Position numbers and translations under genes: made by a program
NCBI GenBank assembly: GCA_016872875.1
Contig: VGYW01000325.1
Coordinates: 1 to 9,610, forward strand
Length of the DNA: 9,610 nucleotides
Reading direction: 5' to 3'
Source: Planctomycetota bacterium
Lineage (GTDB): Bacteria; Planctomycetota; PUPC01; DSUN01
The notes under the pieces: generated by a model
What the model was told of the DNA's origin: nothing
Seen by the model: the letters and a program-made list of their open reading frames with translations, nothing else
Databases searched by the model: none
Shown: positions 1 through 6,447 of the stretch, in pieces
Numbering within the stretch: position 1 is the stretch's first letter
Layout: each line of letters starts with the position of its first letter

Positions 1-2132
1 TCTACGCCGTGGCGAAGACCTGGCTCCGCGCGCTCGATGCCACCGACGGCAAGCTCCTCTGGACCACCAAGGGCAGGGAGATTGACGGCCTGGTGACTGG
101 CGACGGTGGGGTCTTCTTCCTGGAGGGCGACGTGAAGTCGGGGGAGAAGCGCTCGCTCGTCTGCCTCGACCGCGGCACGGGGCGCGAGCGCTGGCGGAAA
201 GACGACTACCCCTGGCTCCCGCGCGCACGCCGCCTCTCCCACGGCGGTGACGTCCTCATCTGCGAGGTCTCCACATTCAAGGACGATCGCCCTGGCAACG
301 CCATCGAGGCGCTTTCCGCCCGCGACGGCGCGTTCCTCTGGGAGCGCGTCCACGAGCCGGGGATGAGCCACTTCCTCCAGGCACGCGCCATCCAGGCCGC
401 AGGCCTCGTCTGGGTGCTCCTCGCCAAGAAGTGGGAGGGCCTCGACCCCAAGACCGGCGCGGTGGTGAAGACCTGCGAGACCACCGGCGGCCACTGCTTC
501 CCACCCGTCGGCACCCCGCGGTTCCTCATCTCTGGCGAGATGAGCTTCGCCGACATTGCGACGGGCAAGCTCGATGCCAACCGCATCACGAAGGGGAACT
601 GTAGCCGCGAGGCCGGCTTCATCCCGGCCAACGGCCTCCTCTACGTGGGGCCGAAGCACTGCGCCTGCTGGCCCATGCTCCGCGGCTACGCCGCACTCGC
701 CCCCGCCGCGAGCCACGAGCCGCGAGCCACGAGCGGCGAGCGTGACGAGGTCTTCTTGGAGCGCGCCCCTGGCTATTCTGAAATCAGCAATCAGCAATCA
801 GCAATCAGCAATCCCGCCGAATGGCCCAGCTACCGCGCCGACCCCTGGCGCAGCGCGAGCACCGCGACTGGCGTGCCACCAGAGCTTGACGTGCTCTGGA
901 CCGCGAAGCTCGGCGCCTGGCCCCAAGGCCCGCTGACGCAGGACTGGAAGGACAACCTCCACTCGCGGGGCGTCCTCACGCCGCCCGTCGCGGCCGAGGG
1001 CCTGGTCGTCGTCGCAAGGCCAGAGGCACACCAGGTCGTCGCACTCGACGCCGCGACGGGCCAGCCGCGCTGGGACTTCACGGCCAACGGCCGGGTGGAC
1101 ACGCCGCCCACCCTCCACGCCGGCCTGTGCCTCTTCGGCACGCGCAGCGGCTGGGTCTACTGCCTCCGGGCGGCGGACGGCCGCCTCGCGTGGCGCTTGC
1201 GCGCCGCGCCGCACGAGGAGCGCATCGTGGCCTTCGGCCAGCTCGAATCCCCCTGGCCCGTCCCCGGCAGCGTCCTCGTCCTCGACGGCGTGGCCTACTT
1301 CGCCGCGGGCCGCCAGCCGCTCGCCGACGGCGGCATCATCGTCTTCGCAGTCGAGCCGGCCACGGGCAAGGCCCTCTGGACCAAGCGGCTCAGCACCCTC
1401 CCGATGGCCGCCTTCTACGCCGGCCTGGGCCTGGAGTTCGACCCCTTCGACCTCATGGTCGCCGAGGCCCCGAAGCCGACCTCTGTGCTGGCGGGCCTGC
1501 CGCCCCCCGGCCCGGCGTTCGCCACCCTCTCGCGCTGGCGCTTCGCCCCGAAGACCGGCGAGATGACAGTCGTGCCCAAGAGCGGCTTCGGCTACTTCCG
1601 CACCGGCGGCGACGGCGTCCTGGCCCCCCGCGGCGTGTGGAGCTATGGCCCGCGGATGGACTACTCCTGGGTGACGAACCCCGTCCACAACGCGCCCCGC
1701 CCCCTCGTCGCCTTCCGCGACAACGCCGTCGTCGGCTCCAGCGAGGACGGCCGCCAGCTCTTCCGCACCGACTTCGACCTCGCGGCCCTCGCCGAGTTCA
1801 ACGACCTCTGGTACTCCCACGGCCACATCCCCCGGAAGAAAGAGGACAAGGGCGACCGCACCCGCAACGAGCGCCTCGCTCGCAAGGCGAGATGGACTGT
1901 GGCCGCGGTGCCCGACCCCAAGGGGCCTGGCATTGCCGCCCTCGTGCTCGCCGGCGACACTGCCTTCGCCGCCGACGCCGCGGGACGGCTCCGCGCCTTT
2001 GCACTCCCCAATGGCGCAAAGCTCGCCGAGCGCCCCATTCCTGCCCCCGTCTGGGACGGCTTGGCCGCCGCCTACGGCAAGCTTTTCGTCGCAGCCCAAG
2101 GCGGGGAACTCCTCTGCCTAGGAAGGAAGTAA
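1..2132 (+). CDS. PQQ-like (BamB-type) beta-propeller repeat protein, 5' end outside window
   Basis: The reading frame is already open at position 3 (Y-A-V-A-K-T-W), so the gene continues upstream; the GTG at 9 is only the first possible start codon in view and probably not the real one. About 709 codons are visible, ending in TAA at 2130-2132. Repeated blade motifs of the type 'LD..TG...W' can be seen: LDATDGKLLW, CLDRGTGRERW, LSARDGAFLW, LDAATGQPRW, LRAADGRLAW, VEPATGKALW. Two halves are joined by a linker near 690-820. The first ends in a cysteine motif (NCS...PANGLLYV...CAC...ALAP, about 597-705); the second opens with WPSYRADPWRS, typical of PQQ_2 propellers. Such proteins are usually exported and serve as scaffolds or putative quinoproteins; no catalytic residues can be assigned. 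The linker is made of simple repeats. Family call firm, function unknown. Confidence 0.9.
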   Translation, partial: YAVAKTWLRALDATDGKLLWTTKGREIDGLVTGDGGVFFLEGDVKSGEKRSLVCLDRGTGRERWRKDDYPWLPRARRLSHGGDVLICEVSTFKDDRPGNAIEALSARDGAFLWERVHEPGMSHFLQARAIQAAGLVWVLLAKKWEGLDPKTGAVVKTCETTGGHCFPPVGTPRFLISGEMSFADIATGKLDANRITKGNCSREAGFIPANGLLYVGPKHCACWPMLRGYAALAPAASHEPRATSGERDEVFLERAPGYSEISNQQSAISNPAEWPSYRADPWRSASTATGVPPELDVLWTAKLGAWPQGPLTQDWKDNLHSRGVLTPPVAAEGLVVVARPEAHQVVALDAATGQPRWDFTANGRVDTPPTLHAGLCLFGTRSGWVYCLRAADGRLAWRLRAAPHEERIVAFGQLESPWPVPGSVLVLDGVAYFAAGRQPLADGGIIVFAVEPATGKALWTKRLSTLPMAAFYAGLGLEFDPFDLMVAEAPKPTSVLAGLPPPGPAFATLSRWRFAPKTGEMTVVPKSGFGYFRTGGDGVLAPRGVWSYGPRMDYSWVTNPVHNAPRPLVAFRDNAVVGSSEDGRQLFRTDFDLAALAEFNDLWYSHGHIPRKKEDKGDRTRNERLARKARWTVAAVPDPKGPGIAALVLAGDTAFAADAAGRLRAFALPNGAKLAERPIPAPVWDGLAAAYGKLFVAAQGGELLCLGRK
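706..733 (+). repeat. Two tandem copies of a 14-bp GC-rich repeat inside the propeller gene
   Basis: CCGCGAGCCACGAG occurs twice in direct tandem (706-719 and 720-733), followed by a decayed piece (CGGCGAGCG). It encodes part of a hydrophilic linker (ASHEPRATSGE) between the two halves of the beta-propeller protein. Confidence 0.85.
782..813 (+). repeat. AATCAGC heptamer microsatellite, about 4.6 copies, inside the propeller gene
   Basis: AATCAGC is repeated at 782, 789, 796 and 803, then AATC at 810-813. It is translated in frame as a Ser/Asn/Gln/Ile-rich linker (EISNQQSAISN). The stretch is AT-rich compared with its surroundings, which suggests foreign repeat DNA rather than drifted coding sequence. 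Confidence 0.9.
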
Positions 2133-2142
2133 CGCGCTCTCG

Positions 2143-2253
2143 ATGACGACCGACTGGCTCGACCACCGCCGCATTGACCTGCCCCTGAAGGAGGTTCCCA
2201 CCGAGGATGAGATTGCCCGGCTGTCGCGCGAGCTGCCCGAATGCCCCCGTTGA
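2143..2253 (+). CDS. Possible small protein, 36 aa, unknown
   Basis: ATG at 2143 opens 36 codons ending in TGA at 2251-2253 (MTTDWLDHRRIDLPLKEVPT...ELPECPR). GGAAGGAAG at 2121-2129, inside the end of the propeller gene, could be a distant Shine-Dalgarno, about 13 nt away. Third-codon positions are about 83% G or C and the composition is protein-like (charged, one predicted helix at EDEIARLSREL). The ORF ends exactly where a composite palindromic repeat begins, so it could be the N-terminal remnant of a longer gene cut by that repeat. I do not recognise a family. It may instead be non-coding downstream DNA. Confidence 0.4.
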   Translation: MTTDWLDHRRIDLPLKEVPTEDEIARLSRELPECPR

Positions 2254-2262
2254 GCGGTTTCG

Positions 2263-2377
2263 ACCTCTCCCTTGGGGAGAGGTCGCCCGCCAAGGGCGGG
2301 CGGGTGAGGGTGTCTGCTGTGGGGTCTGCGGGCGTTCAAGCACCCTCACCCCAGCCCTCTCCCCGAGGGAGAGGGGG
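2263..2377. repeat. Composite palindromic intergenic repeat (three hairpins plus an 11-bp inverted repeat)
   Basis: The element contains three local hairpins: ACCTCTCCC/GGGAGAGGT (2263-2283), GCCCGCC/GGCGGGC (2285-2301) and CCCTCTCCC/GGGAGAGGG (2355-2375). A long-range pair, GGGTGAGGGTG (2302-2312) with CACCCTCACCC (2341-2351), closes a loop of about 28 nt. This motif (translated SPQPSPRGRG or LTPALSPRERG) is known to me as a dispersed bacterial intergenic repeat. It lies between convergent gene ends (plus-strand genes ending at 2132 or 2253, minus-strand gene ending at 2450), where it could stabilise or end transcripts from both sides. No T-tract follows, so a classical intrinsic terminator is not claimed. 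Confidence 0.85.
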
Positions 2378-2449
2378 GATGGTTGTGCACTCGTTGGGAA
2401 GCTCTGCTTCGCGGGGCAGGTCGCCGCAGCGCATGGTTACGCGCTTCGT

Positions 2450-3031
2450 TCACTGGCGAATTGTGAGCGAGGTCTCCCAGCCTTTGAGTTTCTTTGGCGA
2501 GTCTGGGCGCATCTGAAACTCGCGGAGCGCATAGCTGCCCGAAACGCGCTGAGATGGGTCGCGCTCTGGCGGTCCCGATGCCGGGATGATGCGGTAGTCG
2601 AAGTGGTCTCGGTCGTAGCCGACGACATAAGTGCAAGGGGAAAGGTGAACGCCGTAGACGGGCTTCGGCGGCCGACGTGGGAACGGGCCGAGCGGGGGCA
2701 GAAGAAAGAACGTGATGTGGTAGGCGCAGGGGTCGAACAGGTGACAAAAGTTGCCGCTGCCGTCAGTCGTAAGCATAGCTCTCTGGTCATGGTGGCCGTA
2801 ATCTTCCGGCCGGCCGAAGTAGGTGTCCAAGCCGCCGAGGCCGTATGATGCCGGCAAGACAATCACCACGCGCTGGCCGGGAACGCCACGCCCGAGTGAG
2901 TCCACAACCGTCCCGCGAATGCAGTGGCGCGTGATGGAGCTGCCGGGCGCGGCGCAACCGACGAGAAGCAGGGAAACCGCCCCGACGAGGCAAAGACGGA
3001 CAAGCTGGTTCATAGTGCTCTGAGGTGTCAT
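2450..3031 (-). CDS. Small lipoprotein with carboxypeptidase-regulatory-like beta-sandwich domain
   Basis: 193 aa. The N-terminus is a lipoprotein signal: short polar start, hydrophobic stretch LVRLCLVGAVSLLLVG, lipobox L-V-G-C at residues 23-26, so the mature protein should be lipidated at Cys26. After it, GTVVDSLGRGVPGQRVVI (residues 40-57) and TTDGSGNFCHLF (88-99) resemble the two hallmark strands of a CarboxypepD_reg/CNA-B-like fold. The C-terminal half has several Pro, Tyr and Cys residues and no recognised domain. The start at 3031 has a GAGGAG (3043-3048) 11 nt upstream; an internal ATG at 3013 also leaves a valid signal but lacks a good ribosome site. It lies 85 nt after the UroD-like gene on the same strand, so it may be the operon's last gene or stand alone. 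Third-position GC looks lower than in the transporter genes. Specific role unknown. Confidence 0.8.
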   Translation of the reverse strand: MTPQSTMNQLVRLCLVGAVSLLLVGCAAPGSSITRHCIRGTVVDSLGRGVPGQRVVIVLPASYGLGGLDTYFGRPEDYGHHDQRAMLTTDGSGNFCHLFDPCAYHITFFLLPPLGPFPRRPPKPVYGVHLSPCTYVVGYDRDHFDYRIIPASGPPERDPSQRVSGSYALREFQMRPDSPKKLKGWETSLTIRQ

Positions 3032-3116
3032 CTGCTTATCCGCTCCTCGAACGGCCCCCCTTCATCAGAGCATGGCGTTCGGCGACGGGAGTTCAAGCCA
3101 AGATCGTGTGCACACC

Positions 3117-4316
3117 CTATCGGTCGTATCGCCCGAAGTGCTGGATTGCGGACATGAGGAGACGCATGCTGGTCAGGAGGGAGCCGTTGTCAATCGAGCC
3201 GGCCGTGGCGAAGACCAATCCGCGCTGGGCGCGGGCCTGGGCAAAGTCGCGGAGGAACTCGGCGACGATCCGCTCGCTCTCGTTCCGCATCAGGGTGTAG
3301 GGCGCGAGCTGGCCGTGGATGACCGCGCGCGGGAGGTGCTCGCGGATTTCGCTCACCGTGACGGTTGGCCCGAAGTTGGTGCCCGTGAGGCCCAGCCGCC
3401 CGAGGATGGGGATGATGTGGCTCATGGCCGAATCGCTGTGCTGGTAGCGGCTGTCGGCGGGGTTCGGGCTGTAGCGCTCGAAGATGCCCTTGAGGATGGG
3501 ATAGGCGAAGAGCTCGTACATGGCGGGCGTCAGGAGGGCGCAGTTGTCGTCGGCGAAGCCAAAGCCGTGGGGCGCCCTCTCCGGCGTGTAGCCCGCCTCC
3601 TCGTCGAGCACGCGGGCGATCTCGAGCATCGCCCGGAGGATGAGCTGGCTGAAACGGGCCGCGAGGTTCGGGTTGTCGTTGATCAGGAAGATGACGTTCT
3701 CGACGCCGTAGATAGACATGGCGAACGTGACCGGCCCGCGCTGGCCGCGGTAGAGGGGCGGCTTGACGCCGAGGGCCGTGAGGCGGCCCTTCTCCTCATC
3801 CCAGTTCGGCGGCAGGAGGAAGCTGCGGAGGCCCTTCGCCAGCCGCTCCTCCACACGGTCGAGGAGGGCCTTCAGCTCCTCCTCGTTGTGGACGCACTGC
3901 ATGAGCCACCAGGAGCCTGCGTGCCATTCGTTGTGGGCATCGAAGACATCGTGGAGTCCCTTGACGGCGGGGTAGCGGCGGGAGGGATCGGAGCGTTGCT
4001 CGCTGAGGAGGCGGCGCCCCACGATCTTCTCGGCCTTGTCGTTGTAAGCCTTGTTCAGGCCGAGGCGCCACTCCTCGTCGTGGTCATAGCGCCAGAAGTC
4101 CTCCTCGATGCCCAGCTCGGCGTAGACGCACTCCCCGCTCATCAGTACGCCGAGGGGACACTGGGGGGTATTGGCGCCGAACGGGTCCTTGATGGCCACT
4201 TCCTGGTCGGCCCAGAAGCGCTCGAAGTCCACGGGGGCCAGGCCACCCTTGCGCTTGATCTGCCGGACGAAGCGGGAGGCGGCTTCCAGGTGTTGTGGCG
4301 AGGGGTCGTTGCGCAC
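3117..4316 (-). CDS. Uroporphyrinogen decarboxylase (URO-D) superfamily protein of unknown reaction
   Basis: 399 aa, starting at GTG 4316-4314 with AGGAG 5 nt upstream. The frame stays open far upstream, but that part is antisense overlap of the epimerase gene. The fold signature of the COG0407 branch is visible: RGPVTFAMSIYGVENVIFLI (residues 193-212) followed by the NPNLAARFSQLILRAM helix, FGFADDNCALLTPAMYELF (252-270), HSDSAMSHIIPILGRLGL (293-310), and a C-terminal FGRYDR. It lacks the N-terminal RQAGRY motif of true heme-pathway UroD. The HxC and C-terminal Cys zinc ligands of MtaA-type methyltransferases are also missing: HSD replaces HxC, and residues 369-376 (FATAGSID) have no Cys. It is therefore neither a standard heme enzyme nor a standard corrinoid methyltransferase. 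It is the last clear gene of a sugar ABC-transporter operon, so a sugar-derived substrate is likely (inference). Confidence 0.85.
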   Translation of the reverse strand: MRNDPSPQHLEAASRFVRQIKRKGGLAPVDFERFWADQEVAIKDPFGANTPQCPLGVLMSGECVYAELGIEEDFWRYDHDEEWRLGLNKAYNDKAEKIVGRRLLSEQRSDPSRRYPAVKGLHDVFDAHNEWHAGSWWLMQCVHNEEELKALLDRVEERLAKGLRSFLLPPNWDEEKGRLTALGVKPPLYRGQRGPVTFAMSIYGVENVIFLINDNPNLAARFSQLILRAMLEIARVLDEEAGYTPERAPHGFGFADDNCALLTPAMYELFAYPILKGIFERYSPNPADSRYQHSDSAMSHIIPILGRLGLTGTNFGPTVTVSEIREHLPRAVIHGQLAPYTLMRNESERIVAEFLRDFAQARAQRGLVFATAGSIDNGSLLTSMRLLMSAIQHFGRYDR

Positions 4317-4321
4317 TGGCG

Positions 4322-4327
4322 CTCCTA
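4322..4327 (-). promoter_or_regulatory. Shine-Dalgarno overlapping the epimerase stop; fixes the GTG start of the UroD-like gene
   Basis: Read on the minus strand, TAGGAG contains both the TAG stop of the epimerase gene (4327-4325) and an AGGAG ribosome site 5 nt before GTG 4316. This indicates coupled translation and decides the otherwise ambiguous start. Confidence 0.75.
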
Positions 4328-5467
4328 TCTCGTCGAGAAGCGGTGGGTCATGGTGTGCTTGTAGGTCTGGCCGGGGCGGAGGACTGGGGAGGGGAAGTTG
4401 GGCTTGTTGGGGGAGTCGGGGAAGCGCTGTGTTTCGAGGCAGAGGCCGCCGTGCTTGCGGTAAGCGACGCCGTCCTTGCCGACGATGGCGCCGTCGAGGA
4501 AGTTGCCGGAGTAGAACTGGATGCCCGGCTGGTCGGTGTAGATTTCCATGAGGCGGCCGCTCCTGGGCTCGTAGAGGCGTGCGGCGATGCCGACCCGCCC
4601 CGCCGGGTTGCGCAGCGCGTAGTTGATGTCGTAGCCGCCCTCGATCTCGGCGATCCGCTTGCCGATGGGGGTGGGGACGGTGAAGTCGTAGGGGGTGCCG
4701 AGGACGGGCTTGAGCTCGCCGGTGGGGATGAGCCCCTTGTCGGTGGGGGTGTAGTTGTCGGCGAAGATGGTGAGGATGTGGCCGAGGACGTCGCCCGCCC
4801 TCGGCCCGGCGAGGTTCCAGTAGCTGTGGTGGGCGAAGTTCACGACGGTCGGCTTGTCGGTCGTGGCGCTGAACTCGATCTTCAGCTCGTTGTTGTTGGT
4901 GAGGGTGTAAAGTGCGGTGGCGGAGAGGTTGCCGGGGTAGCCCTCCTCGCCGTCCTTCGAGAGGTAGGTGAATCGGACGGCGACGGCGGCGGGGGTCTGG
5001 ATGGGCTGTGCGTTCCAGACGGCCTTGTCGAAGCCCTTGACGCCGCCGTGGAGGTGGTTTTCGCCGCTGTTGGTGGCGAGCTTGTAGGTGGTGCCGTCGA
5101 GGGTGAATGCGCCCTTGGCGATGCGGTTGGCGTAGCGGCCGACCGTGGAGCCGAAGTGCGGGGCGTTCTTCAGCCAGCCTTCCATCGTGTCGTAGCCGAG
5201 GGTCACGTCGGCCAGGTTCCCCTGGCGGTCGGGCACCTTGACACTGACTGTGATGGCGCCATAGTTGATGAGCTTCACCTCCATGCCGTTGCCGTTGGTG
5301 AGGGTGTAGATGTCCACGGAGGTGCCGTCGGGCAGTTCGCCGTAGGGCGCCTTGCCGATGCTCGGGCGGATGGGCGCCTTGCGCCGCGGGCCGAGGAGGT
5401 CCGCGCACGAGGCGAGAAGCAGCCCGCACGCCACGACAGCCGCCAGACCGAGCCGTGTTGCCTTCAT
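4325..5467 (-). CDS. galM: Aldose 1-epimerase (mutarotase), exported lipoprotein form
   Basis: 380 aa; interconverts alpha and beta anomers of aldoses. Family motifs are complete: GRYANRIAKGAF (residues 110-121), NHLHGG (137-142), FAHHSYWNLAG (211-221, with catalytic His214), a conserved Asp in GGYDINYAL (Asp280), and LCLETQRFPDSPN (342-354, with catalytic base Glu345). The first 21 residues are a lipoprotein signal with lipobox L-A-S-C (Cys21), so the enzyme should be membrane-attached outside the cytoplasm, unlike cytoplasmic GalM of E. coli. The start at 5467 is supported by GAGGAG (5475-5480) with a 7-nt spacer; that site overlaps the permease stop. It follows RbsABC-like genes, which suits a role in presenting the right anomer to the binding protein (inference). 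Family call secure; sugar unknown. Confidence 0.95.
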   Translation of the reverse strand: MKATRLGLAAVVACGLLLASCADLLGPRRKAPIRPSIGKAPYGELPDGTSVDIYTLTNGNGMEVKLINYGAITVSVKVPDRQGNLADVTLGYDTMEGWLKNAPHFGSTVGRYANRIAKGAFTLDGTTYKLATNSGENHLHGGVKGFDKAVWNAQPIQTPAAVAVRFTYLSKDGEEGYPGNLSATALYTLTNNNELKIEFSATTDKPTVVNFAHHSYWNLAGPRAGDVLGHILTIFADNYTPTDKGLIPTGELKPVLGTPYDFTVPTPIGKRIAEIEGGYDINYALRNPAGRVGIAARLYEPRSGRLMEIYTDQPGIQFYSGNFLDGAIVGKDGVAYRKHGGLCLETQRFPDSPNKPNFPSPVLRPGQTYKHTMTHRFSTR

Positions 5468-5478
5468 GCCAATGCTCC

Positions 5479-6447
5479 TCACTTGCGCCTGCGTAAGAGG
5501 CCGAGGGCGACGGCGCCGATGATGACGGCTCCGCCGACGAAGCCCTGCCAATTGGTCCCGATCCCCAGCAGGATGAGGCCCTGGCTCAGCACGCCCAGGG
5601 TGGCCGTGCCGAGGAAGGAGCCGAGGACGGTGCCCACCCCGCCGGAGAAGGAGGCTCCGCCGATGATGACGGCGGCGATGACCTGGAGCTCGCTGCCCGG
5701 CCCCTCGGTGGGCTGCCCGCTCCGGCCGCGCGAGGCCATGATGATGCCCGCGAGGCCCGCCAGCAAGCCGCAGACCGCGTAGACGCCCCACTTGACCGCG
5801 GTGACGCGGAGCCCCGAGAGACGGGCCGCCTCCTCGTTCGCCCCGATGTAGTAGATGTGCCGCCCGGTCCGCGTGAGCCCCATGAACAGGTGGCCCACGG
5901 CGACCGCCACGGCCATGAGCCACACGGGGTTGGGCACGCCCAGGAAGTAGCCCTCGGCGATGGCGTAGAAGCCCGCCTCCGCCGCGCACCCCTTCACCGG
6001 CACCTGCTGCGCCTCCGTCACCACCAGGGCCAGGCTGGCCGCCATGCCCATCGTGCCGAGGGTGACGACGAAGGGCGCCATGCGGAAGAAGCCGATGAGC
6101 GCCCCGTTCACGCACCCGACCGCCAGGCCGACCCCGAGCGAGACGATGACGGCGACCCACAGCGGGCAATCCCAGTGGCGCATCGCCTGCGTGGCCAGGC
6201 AGCCCGACAGCGCGACCACCGCGCCCACGCTGAGGTCAATCCCCCCCAGCACGATCACCATCGTCATCCCCACGGCCATGATGCCCACCATCGAGAACTG
6301 GCGGGCCAGCACCATCGGGTTCCCGCCCCCCAGGAACCGCGGGTTCACGAGCGCCAGGAACGCCGCCATTGCCAGGAGCACCAGGAAGATGCCCGTCTCG
6401 CGCGGGGCGGTGAAACGCGGCTTGCGGGCGGGGCTCGACACCGTCAT
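5479..6447 (-). CDS. Sugar ABC transporter permease, RbsC family
   Basis: 322 aa, a usual size for the family, forming the membrane channel of a CUT2-type (ribose/xylose/galactose) importer. Visible family marks are VIVLGGIDLSVGAVVALSG (residues 64-82), PFVVTLGTMGMAASLA (125-140), the cytoplasmic coupling loop GRHIYYIGANEEAARLSGL (195-213) that contacts the ATPase, and VIAAVIIGGASFSGGVGT (256-273). About eight to ten hydrophobic segments alternate with short loops, and the protein ends in an RRRK positive tail. Its ATG overlaps the ATPase stop as ATGA (6447-6444), a sign of coupled translation; the GGGAGG at 6451-6456 is only 3 nt away. CUT2 systems use one permease gene, probably as a homodimer, and no second permease is present. 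Substrate not readable from sequence. Confidence 0.95.
   Translation of the reverse strand: MTVSSPARKPRFTAPRETGIFLVLLAMAAFLALVNPRFLGGGNPMVLARQFSMVGIMAVGMTMVIVLGGIDLSVGAVVALSGCLATQAMRHWDCPLWVAVIVSLGVGLAVGCVNGALIGFFRMAPFVVTLGTMGMAASLALVVTEAQQVPVKGCAAEAGFYAIAEGYFLGVPNPVWLMAVAVAVGHLFMGLTRTGRHIYYIGANEEAARLSGLRVTAVKWGVYAVCGLLAGLAGIIMASRGRSGQPTEGPGSELQVIAAVIIGGASFSGGVGTVLGSFLGTATLGVLSQGLILLGIGTNWQGFVGGAVIIGAVALGLLRRRK

Noticed and set aside
798..2099. Long open frame of 433 codons on the minus strand opposite the propeller gene
   Set aside because: It is an antisense shadow of a well-supported GC-rich gene; its translation is Gly/Ala/Glu/Val-rich, lacks any motif and has no ribosome site.
2207..2848. 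Plus-strand frame of 213 codons crossing the palindromic repeat and the lipoprotein gene
   Set aside because: It joins translated repeat DNA with the antisense of a gene that has a clear lipoprotein signal.
3107..3116. GTGTGCACAC palindrome just after the UroD-like stop, as operator or terminator
   Set aside because: It is only 10 bp with no T-tract and no promoter beside it; such a match is expected by chance.
3072..4364. Plus-strand frames opposite the operon (also 4295-5782, 5857-6630 and 6447-7829)
   Set aside because: Codon-bias shadows of the minus-strand genes; no recognisable domains or start signals.
4317..5429. In-frame upstream extension of the UroD-like gene, giving 770 codons
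   Set aside because: The extension is the out-of-frame shadow of the epimerase gene (Arg/His/Pro-rich), and a proper AGGAG-GTG start exists at 4316.
5468..6169. In-frame upstream extension of the epimerase gene
   Set aside because: It overlaps the permease out of frame; ATG 5467 has a strong GAGGAG and begins a good lipoprotein signal.
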